Shown here piece by piece: positions 25,401 to 31,564 of a DNA stretch of 36,657 bases. The position numbers and the translations under genes were made by a program. This DNA comes from an uncultured Planctomycetaceae bacterium (GTDB lineage Bacteria; Planctomycetota; Planctomycetia; Pirellulales; UBA1268): the NCBI GenBank assembly GCA_903919035.1, contig CAIXGY010000233.1:1-36657 (forward strand), in the 5' to 3' direction. How positions within the stretch are numbered: position 1 is the first letter of the stretch; the number at the start of each line of letters is the position of its first letter. The notes under the pieces are model-generated. The model saw only the letters and a list, made by a program, of their open reading frames with translations. It ran no database searches and was not told the DNA's origin.

Positions 25401-26343
25401 CGCCATCAAGTTCGTCAAGCGCGGCCTCGGCACGCTCGTCCTCGACGCCCTCGGCACCCACACCGGCCTGACCTCCGTCGAGGGGGGCACCCTCGTCGTG
25501 GCCCACGGCCAGGCTCTCGCCGCGAGCGCCGTCCGCGTCAACTCGGGCGCGACGCTCAAGGTGAACTCCGGTGTGACCATGCAGTCACCGAGCGTCACGA
25601 TCGCCGGAGGCACGCTCGACGGCACGGGAGCCACGCTGCTGGTGAACGCCACGACGGGCATCGGCACCTTCGCGATCACGTCGGGCGCCGTCACAGGCTC
25701 TCCGCGGCTCACGGTCAGCGGCAACGGACTCGTCACGCTGCCGACCGACCGGCGGCAGACGGTTGCGCTCACGGCCCTCACGGTCGATCATGCCACCGGC
25801 GGCAAACTCGACGTCGGCAAGGGACGGATCGACGTCGCCGCGGGGGGCATCACGGCGGCGAATCTGCGGGCGGCGCTCGTCGCCGGCCGCACGACCGCCG
25901 GCACGTTCACGGGCACCACCGGGATCATCACCACCGGAGGCAAGGCGTCGGCGTTGATGACGAATCCGGCGGTGGGCTATCGGCTGTTGTCGAGCGGCGC
26001 GGCGATCGTGGCCTGGGCGGCCTACGGCGACACGAATCTCGATGGCCAGGTGAACTTCTCGGACATCTCCCTGATCAACACGGGCACGAAGTACGGGGCG
26101 GGCGCGTCCACTGGCGCGGTGTGGTCGCAGGGCGACTTCAACTACTCGAACGGCGTCAACTTCACCGACATCAATCTGCTCAACACCGCCGCGCTGTACG
26201 GTTCCGGCTCCTACCTGCCGACGACGCCGGGCAGCGTGGTTCAGGCGACGGCGGAGCCGACGTCGAGCTCTTTCGTCATCTCTCAGGACACCTGGATCGC
26301 CCTCGCGATCGAAGCCGAGCATCAGCAAACGCGAAAACGCTGA
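19462..26343 (+). CDS. Giant multidomain secreted protein: FGE-like, six FN3, two beta-propeller-like blocks, dockerin-like C-terminus
   Basis: A 2,293-residue protein. A very basic N-terminus leads to AERLEKRRVLAV (residues ~41-52), a variant of the planctomycete LExRR/LEPR export motif. Residues ~55-343 are a formylglycine-generating-enzyme/SUMF1-type domain (IGKYEVTIGQYAEFLNAV, NVWEWNDL, GGTW, NIGFRLAG). Five FN3 domains span ~346-833 and a sixth ~1300-1393. Two blocks of GSFSGTVTFGxTTL...DxFIAKLxADGSxxW repeats (~834-1293 and ~1394-1850) suggest SBBP-type propellers. An Ig-like stretch (~1850-1960) and an autotransporter strand repeat (~1960-2065) follow. Near 2186-2255 there are two EF-hand loops (DTNLDGQVNFSD, DFNYSNGVNFTD), dockerin type I-like. 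No cysteine occurs anywhere, so the FGE domain cannot be catalytic in the known way. Start: ATG with TGGAG 8 nt upstream. An earlier ATG at 19405 is possible. Confidence 0.85.
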   Translation: MHSEHLFSGLIRHQPGVRSRRHARRAASRRSRHAANRLAAAERLEKRRVLAVVLDMVVVGDAGNHADSRLVGNYGAVADRYLIGKYEVTIGQYAEFLNAVAKSDSYGLYHPSMATDLNSAGIQRSGSSGSYTYAVMSNAGNSINRPITYVNWFDVARFANWMHNGQGLGSTETGAYTLVGGQTSGIAPAKNVGARFYIPTLNEWYKAAFYKGGGTTAGYWTHATQSDSTPGNAIGSTPNQANFYEGDYAVTQSPDVFSNQNYLTDVGAFTSSPSAYGTFDQAGNVWEWNDLTGAAGSDRGLHGGTWKFPASFGDYNSFSTMSGADVGTAGHQDNIGFRLAGAAVVPGAPVAVTGAPGNASVNLSWTAPASNGAVPITDYVVEYKTTAAATWTTLNDGVSATPAAVVTGLVNGTTYMFRVSAVNIVGSGAPTNATANVTPRTVPGQPTFGSGTPGNGQVSLTWTAPASNGGAAITDYVVEYKASSATSWSTFADGVSTALTAIVTGLTNGTSYVFRVSARNEAGAGAPTAASSSVTPRTAPGRPWLLSGSPGDRQVSLTWRAPDSNGGSAITDYVVEYKTSSASTWLTFNDGVSTATSATVTGLVNGVSYVFRVSAKNIAGTGSPNDASSSTFDSLTPRTVPGMPRISSVTAGDERVTLSWAAPTSNGGAEIDSYVVEYKTVAATAWTTFTTYASAFSRTETVTGLDNGESYSFRVSARNEAGTGLPFEASAVTLAAALDPPTGVVATAQRGYAIVSWTAPASDGGSSISSYVLQSSVDGGSTWSSGLTTAGGVTSARVDSLYDGATYLFRVKAKNSLGTSVPSTPSAAVTLPRQPGWPVQVGATGEDGVASLVTVGETTIVTGSFSGAVQFGGTTLTSAGGSEDVFVAKLNPDGSYAWAVQAGGTGSDRGTKIAALTDGTVAVIGSFTTSAAFGGTTLTSSGTDSFIAKISLADGTFAWARRTGDAGAPSANGIDALADGAMIVAGAYSGLATFGGTTLSTTGTSDAFVAKLDAAGSYVWTLRAGALSVPFDPLNPPSPNLAEVSPGGIAALPDGSAYVAGWFTGDVTFGDTTLQTSPGLPNYRSIFVAKVTQTGTFDWARQAVQSSSSSSTSRNEVSDVAVLGTDVLVAGTFEGQLDIADTSLSGSGTEVFLAQWSGDGSPVGALRVGGSGDDFGGSISDGFLTGVFDTSATVPTLGPWGQYEMTNLYGSSQQAFVAKVFSTDLGVFSWATVTPGSRFGGYGSPPDVAVLAGDPVIAGQFSSAAVFGATQLSTAGGGDGFVARMYSAPSNTNYPAWSYGGFDAVPTDVSGVPGNGQVGLTWLATSGSADYLVEYSSDGGQTWTTFNDGVSSASSTTVTGLANGTAYRFRVSAIDAVGVGRPSQLSAAMTPTLVRSAGWPKQAVGNSIDSLSVFGDGSVAVTGLFTGSGVFGSTTVTGTNPQVNGGMYAARLAADGAFSWARETPGGIAAAATGGATLVAGTKLMEYPATYNSMYQTWQPPFSATHMVVRQVKADGSTGWQYSEGATPWFTGMYPMPGYGSVVQPQSMTTLPDGSVVVAGMRNDYYSNSMSMQNDPIFFIQKINADGSAGWRRSTTPPSMSSGYGYYDAVKSLAAFSDGATLLAGTFGDQLPFGSSPPSPYPSPTSGRAFVTKLAADGTVAWSRQLGEFDPMMPYGNDVDIAGMTTLPDGSAVVVGGFSGTVTFGETTLIAADFSDGFIAKLAADGSLVWVQTLPFRVSGITTLTDGSVLAIGSFTDEIVLGQQVLTSAGDSDAFLLKISPSGGYTWSRRIGGTGSDGAGRIAALPDGSAIVTGSFSGTVAFGSDSLTSQRGTDTFIAKIGSDGQFITGNAAATVATSGALSALSTLLGEASTAGTVAITGTSLTAPIVATAPAGFEVSSDGTTFGTTATFTPIGGAVSGTLSVRIAAATAVGTYSGSVSLASSGATTATVAVPASTVTDELVFDVASGQSVTHSAARTGAIKFVKRGLGTLVLDALGTHTGLTSVEGGTLVVAHGQALAASAVRVNSGATLKVNSGVTMQSPSVTIAGGTLDGTGATLLVNATTGIGTFAITSGAVTGSPRLTVSGNGLVTLPTDRRQTVALTALTVDHATGGKLDVGKGRIDVAAGGITAANLRAALVAGRTTAGTFTGTTGIITTGGKASALMTNPAVGYRLLSSGAAIVAWAAYGDTNLDGQVNFSDISLINTGTKYGAGASTGAVWSQGDFNYSNGVNFTDINLLNTAALYGSGSYLPTTPGSVVQATAEPTSSSFVISQDTWIALAIEAEHQQTRKR
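20497..21960 (+). repeat. Five tandem fibronectin type III coding repeats
   Basis: Each unit is about 290-300 bp and reads VSLTWTAPASNGG..ITDYVVEYK, then TVTGLxNGxxYxFRVSA. Units 1-3 are close relatives at both protein and DNA level (for example the ITDYVVEYK codons near 20587, 20878 and 21169), while units 4 and 5 have drifted. A sixth, isolated unit lies at about 23364-23640 between the two propeller-like blocks. Confidence 0.8.
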
Positions 26344-26449
26344 CCTCACCGGGGCGTGTCGCGGCCATCGTGCCGGCCCAGGGGTCGCCTTACCACTCGC
26401 GCCACGTCGCCTGCGACGGGTTCCATCCCGCGTTCGACGTCCCGGCGGG

Positions 26450-27028
26450 TCACATGATCGGCTTGCTCCGCGACGAAGGCAGCGGCGACGGGATGCCGAG
26501 TCGCAGGGCTGCGATCGGGGACGGCTGACGCCATCCCTGGATGCATCCCAGACCGACCGCGATCGCGAGTACGATGACCGCGATCACGGTCGCGATCGCC
26601 ACGCCACCCACATCGTCCCATGCGGCGGTGGAGTCGAAGCTGCGGCGCGCCTCGCTCTCGACCGCGATCTGCTCGGTCGCCAGGTGCCAGGAGGACGCAT
26701 TCACCGGCATGGCCCGCCAATCCGGCACGCGGACACCGGGCGGCGGGGAGTCGCGACGACCCATGGTCGCTGCAGGCATGAAACCGACGCCGTCCTCGAT
26801 CGCCATGGTCTGCCAGGGCGCCGCCGGCTGCGGCATCGGGCACGTGATGTCCGACGACGGTTCCCCCAGAGCCTGGTGTTCAGGTGTGGCGGAGAAGCCG
26901 AGGCCGTCGCCCGGTGGCCACTCCACGGCCAAGGCATGAGGAAGCGCTGCGAGCAGGAGCAGGCATGCAAGGCGACGCGCAACGCTTGCGCAGGGACGGG
27001 CCACGCCCGCGGGCGAGAGGAACTTCAT
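26450..27028 (-). CDS. Small secreted/single-TM protein of unknown function
   Basis: A 192-residue protein I do not recognise. Residues 1-35 form a clear signal peptide (ACLLLLAALPHALA, cleavage before VEWPP). The middle (36-140) is polar and proline-rich with no repeat. Residues ~143-167 (GGVAIATVIAVIVLAIAVGLG) form one membrane helix, and a basic tail of ~25 residues (QGWRQPS ... SSRSKPIM) would face the cytoplasm. So it is predicted as a type I membrane protein. It is convergent with the giant surface-protein gene (106 bp apart). An 18-bp palindrome lies upstream (27065-27082). No Shine-Dalgarno sequence is obvious. Confidence 0.55.
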   Translation of the reverse strand: MKFLSPAGVARPCASVARRLACLLLLAALPHALAVEWPPGDGLGFSATPEHQALGEPSSDITCPMPQPAAPWQTMAIEDGVGFMPAATMGRRDSPPPGVRVPDWRAMPVNASSWHLATEQIAVESEARRSFDSTAAWDDVGGVAIATVIAVIVLAIAVGLGCIQGWRQPSPIAALRLGIPSPLPSSRSKPIM

Positions 27029-27064
27029 GGTAGTACGTCACGGTGGAGCCGGATCGAGGCGGGG

Positions 27065-27082
27065 CTTCGGACGAGTCCGAAG
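27065..27082. promoter_or_regulatory. 18-bp palindrome upstream of the small TM protein
   Basis: CTTCGGAC-GA-GTCCGAAG is a perfect 8-bp inverted repeat with a 2-bp centre, 37-54 bp before the minus-strand ATG at 27028. The size and position suit an operator for a dimeric regulator. The two-base centre makes it a poor RNA hairpin. Confidence 0.4.
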
Positions 27083-27248
27083 AGTGATCCAGCGGATGGG
27101 CAGTCAATCCGGGGGGAGTGTCGCCACCCCGGCTTGGTGTGTCAATGCCGGCGCTCGCTTCTGGCCCGCAGTGTCACGAGGTGAACGACATCTCGGCCGG
27201 GCGACCGGCACTGGTTGGGCCCGGGCCGCACCTGTACTGGGATCACGG

Positions 27249-28289
27249 TCAGCGGCCCGTCGCGACGAGTGCCGGCCACCACGAGCAGAGATACCAGGCG
27301 CGGGGCGTGGTCAGCTCCGCGAAGGTTTCGAGCGACACGCGGCCCGCCGCGCCCGGGTCGCCGCCGAGCGCCTCCTCGAGCAGGCCCTTCGGCTTGGAAT
27401 ACTTCACCACGCGGGCCGTCTCGGGTGTGAGGTCTGCGAGTTCCACCGCGCGGGCCACGGCATCCTCGAGGAAACCGATGCGGTCGACGAGACCGGCCTC
27501 GAGGGCCTGATTGGCCGTGAAGATCTGGCCGGTGGCCGCGGAATCCACGGCCGCCGCGTCGAGTTTCGGACGGCCGCCACGGACGATCTCCTTGAATCGC
27601 ACGAACATGTCGTCGACCAGCGACTGGAGGATCTTGCGCTCGCGTTCGGCGAGTTCGGGGCTGCGTTCCTTGGTGGGGCTCAACATCTCCTTGAGTGGGC
27701 CGCTCGCGATCGAATCGTCCTTCACGTCGAACTTCTTGACGAACTGCGAGAGGTCGAAGTGCGGGATGATCACGCCGATGGATCCGGTGAGCGTGGCCGG
27801 CTCGGCGAAGATCACGTCCTCGCGGCCCCCGTTGGCCATGGCCACGTAGTAGCCGCCGCTGGCCGCGATGCCCCCCATGCTCACGACGACGGGCAGGTCG
27901 CGATCCCGGACGAGTTTCGACAGGCGGTGGTGGATCTCGTCGCTGCCGCTGACCGTGCCGCCGGGTGAGTCGACACGGACGACGATCGCCTTCACGGCGT
28001 CGTCGTCCGCGATCCGGTCGAGTTGGGCCCGGGCGAAGCCGTCGCCGCCCATGATCGCCCCGGTCACGCTCATGATCGCGACCTTGGCAGACGCGCTCTT
28101 GGAGAGGGAATGCCACTTCTCCACCACCCGCGCATCGCGCTGGAAATACTGGGCGAACGCGCCGGCACTCCCGATCGCGGCGAGCATCGAGAGACCTGCG
28201 ACGCTCCACGCGATCCGCGTGCCCCAGCGGCCCCAGGGGCTGGCGTGTTCGAGGATCACCCGGGTGGGCGGCTGGCGGTCGATGTCCAT
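27249..28289 (-). CDS. sppA: Signal peptide peptidase SppA (short, single-domain type)
   Basis: A 346-residue membrane-bound serine protease of family S49 that degrades cleaved signal peptides. One N-terminal membrane segment (about 26-46) precedes the protease domain. The Ser/Lys dyad is visible: Ser144 in MGGIAASGGYY and Lys200 in IASGPLKEML. These match Ser147 and Lys199 of the B. subtilis SppA in place and order; the long two-domain E. coli form is twice this size. RVDSPGGTVSGSDEI is the conserved strand-loop before the nucleophile. The ATG at 28289 gives a natural N-terminus, with no strong Shine-Dalgarno sequence. It is divergent from the sugar-isomerase-like gene. SppA close to several exported proteins is plausible but not evidence of a link. 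Confidence 0.92.
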   Translation of the reverse strand: MDIDRQPPTRVILEHASPWGRWGTRIAWSVAGLSMLAAIGSAGAFAQYFQRDARVVEKWHSLSKSASAKVAIMSVTGAIMGGDGFARAQLDRIADDDAVKAIVVRVDSPGGTVSGSDEIHHRLSKLVRDRDLPVVVSMGGIAASGGYYVAMANGGREDVIFAEPATLTGSIGVIIPHFDLSQFVKKFDVKDDSIASGPLKEMLSPTKERSPELAERERKILQSLVDDMFVRFKEIVRGGRPKLDAAAVDSAATGQIFTANQALEAGLVDRIGFLEDAVARAVELADLTPETARVVKYSKPKGLLEEALGGDPGAAGRVSLETFAELTTPRAWYLCSWWPALVATGR

Positions 28290-28321
28290 GGCATTCTGAT
28301 CCGGAGTGAAGGAGCCCTCTC

Positions 28322-28327
28322 ATTCTA
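28322..28327 (-). promoter_or_regulatory. Candidate -10 box (TAGAAT) for sppA
   Basis: TAGAAT on the minus strand, 32 nt before the sppA ATG. No good -35 is seen at 16-18 nt (a TTGCAG lies at 20 nt). Confidence 0.35.
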
Positions 28328-28355
28328 GGAAACCGCGCCGGCGCCGGCTGCAAAC

Positions 28356-28385
28356 TTGCCAGCTTTCAGCCGGCGGGGCTACGAT
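28356..28385 (+). promoter_or_regulatory. Candidate promoter of the sugar-isomerase-like gene
   Basis: TTGCCA (28356-28361, five of six to TTGACA), an 18-nt spacer and TACGAT (28380-28385). This is the best sigma-70-like match in the window. AGGAG at 28422-28426 lies 10 nt before the GTG start. Confidence 0.55.
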
Positions 28386-28436
28386 CGCGGCTCGTGGCCG
28401 GAATCTCCGGCCGCCCAGGCCAGGAGTTTCGATCGC

Positions 28437-29183
28437 GTGTTCGTCTGCGTCAGCACGGAATGCTTTCCCGAGATGCCGCTCGCGGCGGCGATGGAGCGTC
28501 TGGCCGAGTTGGAATTCATGGCCGTGGAACTGGACGTCCACGAGGGAGGCGGCCACCTCCAGCCGGCCCAGGTCACGGCTGATCCCGAGTCCGCCGTGGC
28601 CCAGTGCAGCGACCTGCAGCGGCTGCGCCCGGTCGCCATTTCATTCGCGGCGGCGGAGAGCCCGACCGTCTACGACCAATTCTCGGCCTGCTGCCGGCTC
28701 GCCAAGTCGCTCGGCGTGGTGACCATGGTCGTGGAAGCCTCGGAACTCGGCACGCCCTTCAACGGTGAGATCGAGCGGCTGCGGAAACTCGTCGCCATCG
28801 CGTCGGGGCTCGGCGCCGTGGTCGGCGTCAAGACGACGTCCGGGCGGATGACGCAGGACGCCGAGACGACGGCCTCGCTGTGTCGCAACGTGCCGGGGCT
28901 CGGCGTGACGCTCGACCCCAGTCACTTCATCCACGGCCACAAGAAGCCGGCATCCTGGGAAGCCATCCTGAAGTACGTCGTCCACGTCCACCTCCGCGAC
29001 ACGCGGCCCGACGCCGCGCAGGTGCGGATCGGCCAGGGCGACGTCGAGTACGGCAAACTCAAGAGCCAACTCGACCGTGTCGGCTACAAGCGGGCCTTGT
29101 GCGCCCACATGCCGCCGCTCGAGGGCGTGGACCAGGTGGCCGAGCTCCGGAAGATGCGGCTGTTGCTCGAGAGCCTGTTGTGA
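28437..29183 (+). CDS. Sugar phosphate isomerase/epimerase-like TIM-barrel protein
   Basis: A 248-residue AP-endonuclease-2/xylose-isomerase-like TIM barrel. Typical metal-site segments are present: ELDVHEGGGH on the second strand, MVVEASELG, GVTLDPSHFIHGH, HVHLRDT and QVRIGQGDVEYGKL, the last being the usual closing motif. A divalent-metal-dependent isomerase or epimerase acting on a small sugar or polyol is likely, but the substrate cannot be named. Start: a GTG at 28437 with AGGAG 10 nt upstream is preferred. An in-frame ATG at 28356 overlaps the promoter and would add 27 residues unlike the family. It is tail-to-tail with the TPR-like protein gene, 10 bp apart. Confidence 0.83.
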   Translation: MFVCVSTECFPEMPLAAAMERLAELEFMAVELDVHEGGGHLQPAQVTADPESAVAQCSDLQRLRPVAISFAAAESPTVYDQFSACCRLAKSLGVVTMVVEASELGTPFNGEIERLRKLVAIASGLGAVVGVKTTSGRMTQDAETTASLCRNVPGLGVTLDPSHFIHGHKKPASWEAILKYVVHVHLRDTRPDAAQVRIGQGDVEYGKLKSQLDRVGYKRALCAHMPPLEGVDQVAELRKMRLLLESLL

Positions 29184-29193
29184 GCCGCCAGGC

Positions 29194-31401
29194 TCACCGC
29201 AGCCTGTTGCCGGTCGCCTCGGCGCGGCTGGCCATCTCGGCGTAGTTCCGCGACTGCGACTCATCGCCCTGCTCGGCGTACATCGTCGACAGGTTGCCGT
29301 AGGCCACCGCGAGGGCCCGCTCGTCGAGCTGCTTGCGATCGACGGCCGCCACCATGAGCTCGACGCCGCGCCGATTGAGGGCCAGGGCGTCGTCGCGGCG
29401 ATCGACCTGCCAGTAGGAGATCGCCATGCTCACGTACGACTCCCCCACGCGGCCCACGTCGGCGTTCCGGGCGACGGCATCGTTGTCGTCCCACAGCGGC
29501 AGCACCTGGTCGAACCAGGTCACGGCCGTCGAGTGGTCGCCACGCTGGAGGCTGTACATGATCCCGATGCGGAACATCAGTTCGCCAAGTTCACGGCGTT
29601 CGTTGGCGGTCAGTTCCCGCTGCTCCGCGCCGCGCTCGAGATAGGCGGCCGTCAGCGTGGCGTTGTCGAGCATGTCATCCGCGTCGCCACGCTTCTGAGC
29701 CGCGGCGAGGGCGTCGTCGAGGCCCTGGCCCACCTCCCAGTCGACCTGGCGGCGCCGCCAGGGGTCGGCGATGGCCTCGCTCATGCGGTCGCGGAGTCCG
29801 AGCAGCCGCTTCACCCAGGGCATCGGATCGGTCGCCTCCGCCGACGCGGCCGCGGCCGCCAAGGCCCCCCGGCACAGCTGCAGTTCCAGGATCATCCGTT
29901 CGGCGTCGGCGCCCTGGAAATCGGTGACGATGGCCTCGGCCCGCGACAGCCACTTCGGGATCACGCGGCCCTTCTGCTGCCACGTGCCATCGGCGATCGC
30001 CTTGGCCGTGCCGAGGTGGGCGTCGAGCAGCACCTCGCAGGCCGCGGGCTGCGCCGCCGACGACTTCTTGGCCACGATCGGGGCGGCCCGGCGGATGGCC
30101 TCTGCGAAATGATCCACCGCGGCCTGGTGATTGGGCGCCGTACCGGCCAGGGCGGCCCGGCCCAGGAGCCGCTGCACCTGGGCGGTGACCAGCGGCGAAT
30201 TGGACTCGCGGGCCAGCACGGCCTCGAGCGCGACGCGGGCCTCCTCGGGTCGGTCGAGCGCGATCAGGACGCCAGCCCGCTTGATCTGCGTCCACGGATC
30301 AGTCGAGTCGAGTTGCACCGCCCGATCCGCGAGCGTGAGCGCCTGCGTCCACTTGCCTTGGGCGCTGGTCATCGCCAGCAGCAACCGATGGGCGCGGACG
30401 TGCTGCGGATCGATCTGCACGGCGTAGAGCAGGTCCGCCAGGGCGCTGGCCGACGACGCCTCGAACGACCGCTCGGCGCGAAGCACGAACGACTCGGCGT
30501 CGAGGGGCTCGATGAGGATCGCAGAGGCGGTCTTCGTGTCGGGCACGAGGCTCAGGATCACGCCCCGCTCGGGGTAGACCTCGCCCAGGGGCTTTCCCTT
30601 GTCGTCGACCACGGAGACGGTGCGGATGTCGGCGATCTCGAGCTGCCGCGCGAGGTCGGCGACGGCCACGGGCTCCGCGAGTTTGATGCGGATCGAAGCC
30701 ACCGACTCGCCGTCGAACGAGACCTCGACCCGCTCGAAGGGCTCGATCGCCCAGGCGAATCCCTGCGTGCCGTCGTCGCGGGTGAAGGACTCGCCGGCAC
30801 CCCAGGCCGAGATCACCTCCTCGCGGGTCGTCTTGCCGGGCAACACCCCTCGGAAGCTCGCCGGATCGATCGACAGCGTCGGCATCTCGTCGGGATTCGC
30901 GGCCACGGGCGCCGTCATGGCGGCCGACTCGTCGCCGCCCGGCTCCAGACGCGGTGCGGGCTCGGCGGTTCCGTTCGAACTGTCCTTGGTCGGCGGCACG
31001 AGCATGGCCGGCTTCGGCAGCGTCGACATGCGATCCGAGAGCCAGCGTTTCAGGCTCGAGCCGTCGCCCGACACGGCCGGTTTTTCGCCGCCGGCGGAAT
31101 CGGCCTGCGGCTTCGCGCCAGGCAACATGTCGGTCCAGGCCGCCGTCCGCTTCACGGTGGGCGACGATGCGTCGGTCGAGTTGCCCGACGTGGCGCGGGC
31201 CGCCTGCGCGGACCCTGGCTCCGACAGCGGTGCCGTGATCCGTGCGATCCACCGCGGCGCTCGGAGCGAACCGCGGGCGTCGTCCGCCGACACGTCGGGG
31301 CCGGCGCCGCGGGCCACGCCGACCGTGGCCAACAGGCCGCAGGCCGCGAACGGCAGGAACATGGGCAGGGGACGCGAAGACTGCTCCCGGGGCGTGGGCA
31401 C
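29194..31401 (-). CDS. Secreted helical-repeat (TPR-like) protein of unknown function
   Basis: A 735-residue protein. Residues ~13-33 (MFLPFAACGLLATVGVARGA) form a signal peptide. Residues 35-160 are low-complexity and Pro/Ser/Ala-rich. Residues ~165-300 include FRGVLPGKTTREEVISAWG, a SmpA/OmlA-like or 'G-K-x-T-xx-EV' small domain, and ERVEVSFDGESVASIRIKL. From ~300 on, helical pairs of TPR type appear (LLYAVQIDPQHVRAHRLLLA, ALTLADRAVQLDSTDPWTQI, ALAVAYGNLSTMYAEQGDES). Start: a GTG at 31401 with AAGGAG 8 nt upstream (31410-31415). A more downstream ATG would cut into the signal peptide; longer extensions would overlap hemY antisense and are not coding-like. It is probably a periplasmic scaffold. 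Confidence 0.7.
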   Translation of the reverse strand: MPTPREQSSRPLPMFLPFAACGLLATVGVARGAGPDVSADDARGSLRAPRWIARITAPLSEPGSAQAARATSGNSTDASSPTVKRTAAWTDMLPGAKPQADSAGGEKPAVSGDGSSLKRWLSDRMSTLPKPAMLVPPTKDSSNGTAEPAPRLEPGGDESAAMTAPVAANPDEMPTLSIDPASFRGVLPGKTTREEVISAWGAGESFTRDDGTQGFAWAIEPFERVEVSFDGESVASIRIKLAEPVAVADLARQLEIADIRTVSVVDDKGKPLGEVYPERGVILSLVPDTKTASAILIEPLDAESFVLRAERSFEASSASALADLLYAVQIDPQHVRAHRLLLAMTSAQGKWTQALTLADRAVQLDSTDPWTQIKRAGVLIALDRPEEARVALEAVLARESNSPLVTAQVQRLLGRAALAGTAPNHQAAVDHFAEAIRRAAPIVAKKSSAAQPAACEVLLDAHLGTAKAIADGTWQQKGRVIPKWLSRAEAIVTDFQGADAERMILELQLCRGALAAAAASAEATDPMPWVKRLLGLRDRMSEAIADPWRRRQVDWEVGQGLDDALAAAQKRGDADDMLDNATLTAAYLERGAEQRELTANERRELGELMFRIGIMYSLQRGDHSTAVTWFDQVLPLWDDNDAVARNADVGRVGESYVSMAISYWQVDRRDDALALNRRGVELMVAAVDRKQLDERALAVAYGNLSTMYAEQGDESQSRNYAEMASRAEATGNRLR

Positions 31402-31409
31402 GACAGTTT

Positions 31410-31415
31410 CTCCTT
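31410..31415 (-). promoter_or_regulatory. Ribosome binding site deciding the GTG start of the TPR-like protein
   Basis: AAGGAG on the minus strand, 8 nt before GTG at 31401. It is the strongest Shine-Dalgarno sequence upstream of this frame and rules out the much longer open frame that extends to 32217. Confidence 0.65.
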
Positions 31416-31529
31416 GAACGACCCGTCCGAATGCGACCGCTGGAAGCGATGATTCGACAGGCGCGGGGAGGGTAGGAGGGCCGCGGCGGGCAGTCCAGTC
31501 CAGAGTGGCCGTCCGCCCAGAGGCCCCAG

Positions 31530-31557
31530 TTTCCCGGTTTCCGGGGCGGACTACACT
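31530..31557 (+). promoter_or_regulatory. Candidate hemY promoter with -10 box 7 nt before the ATG
   Basis: TTTCCC (31530-31535), a 16-nt spacer and TACACT (31552-31557). The ATG at 31565 follows after 7 nt, so transcription would start at or next to the start codon. No Shine-Dalgarno sequence exists. This is the arrangement expected of a leaderless mRNA. Confidence 0.45.
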
Positions 31558-31564
31558 CCCAGGC

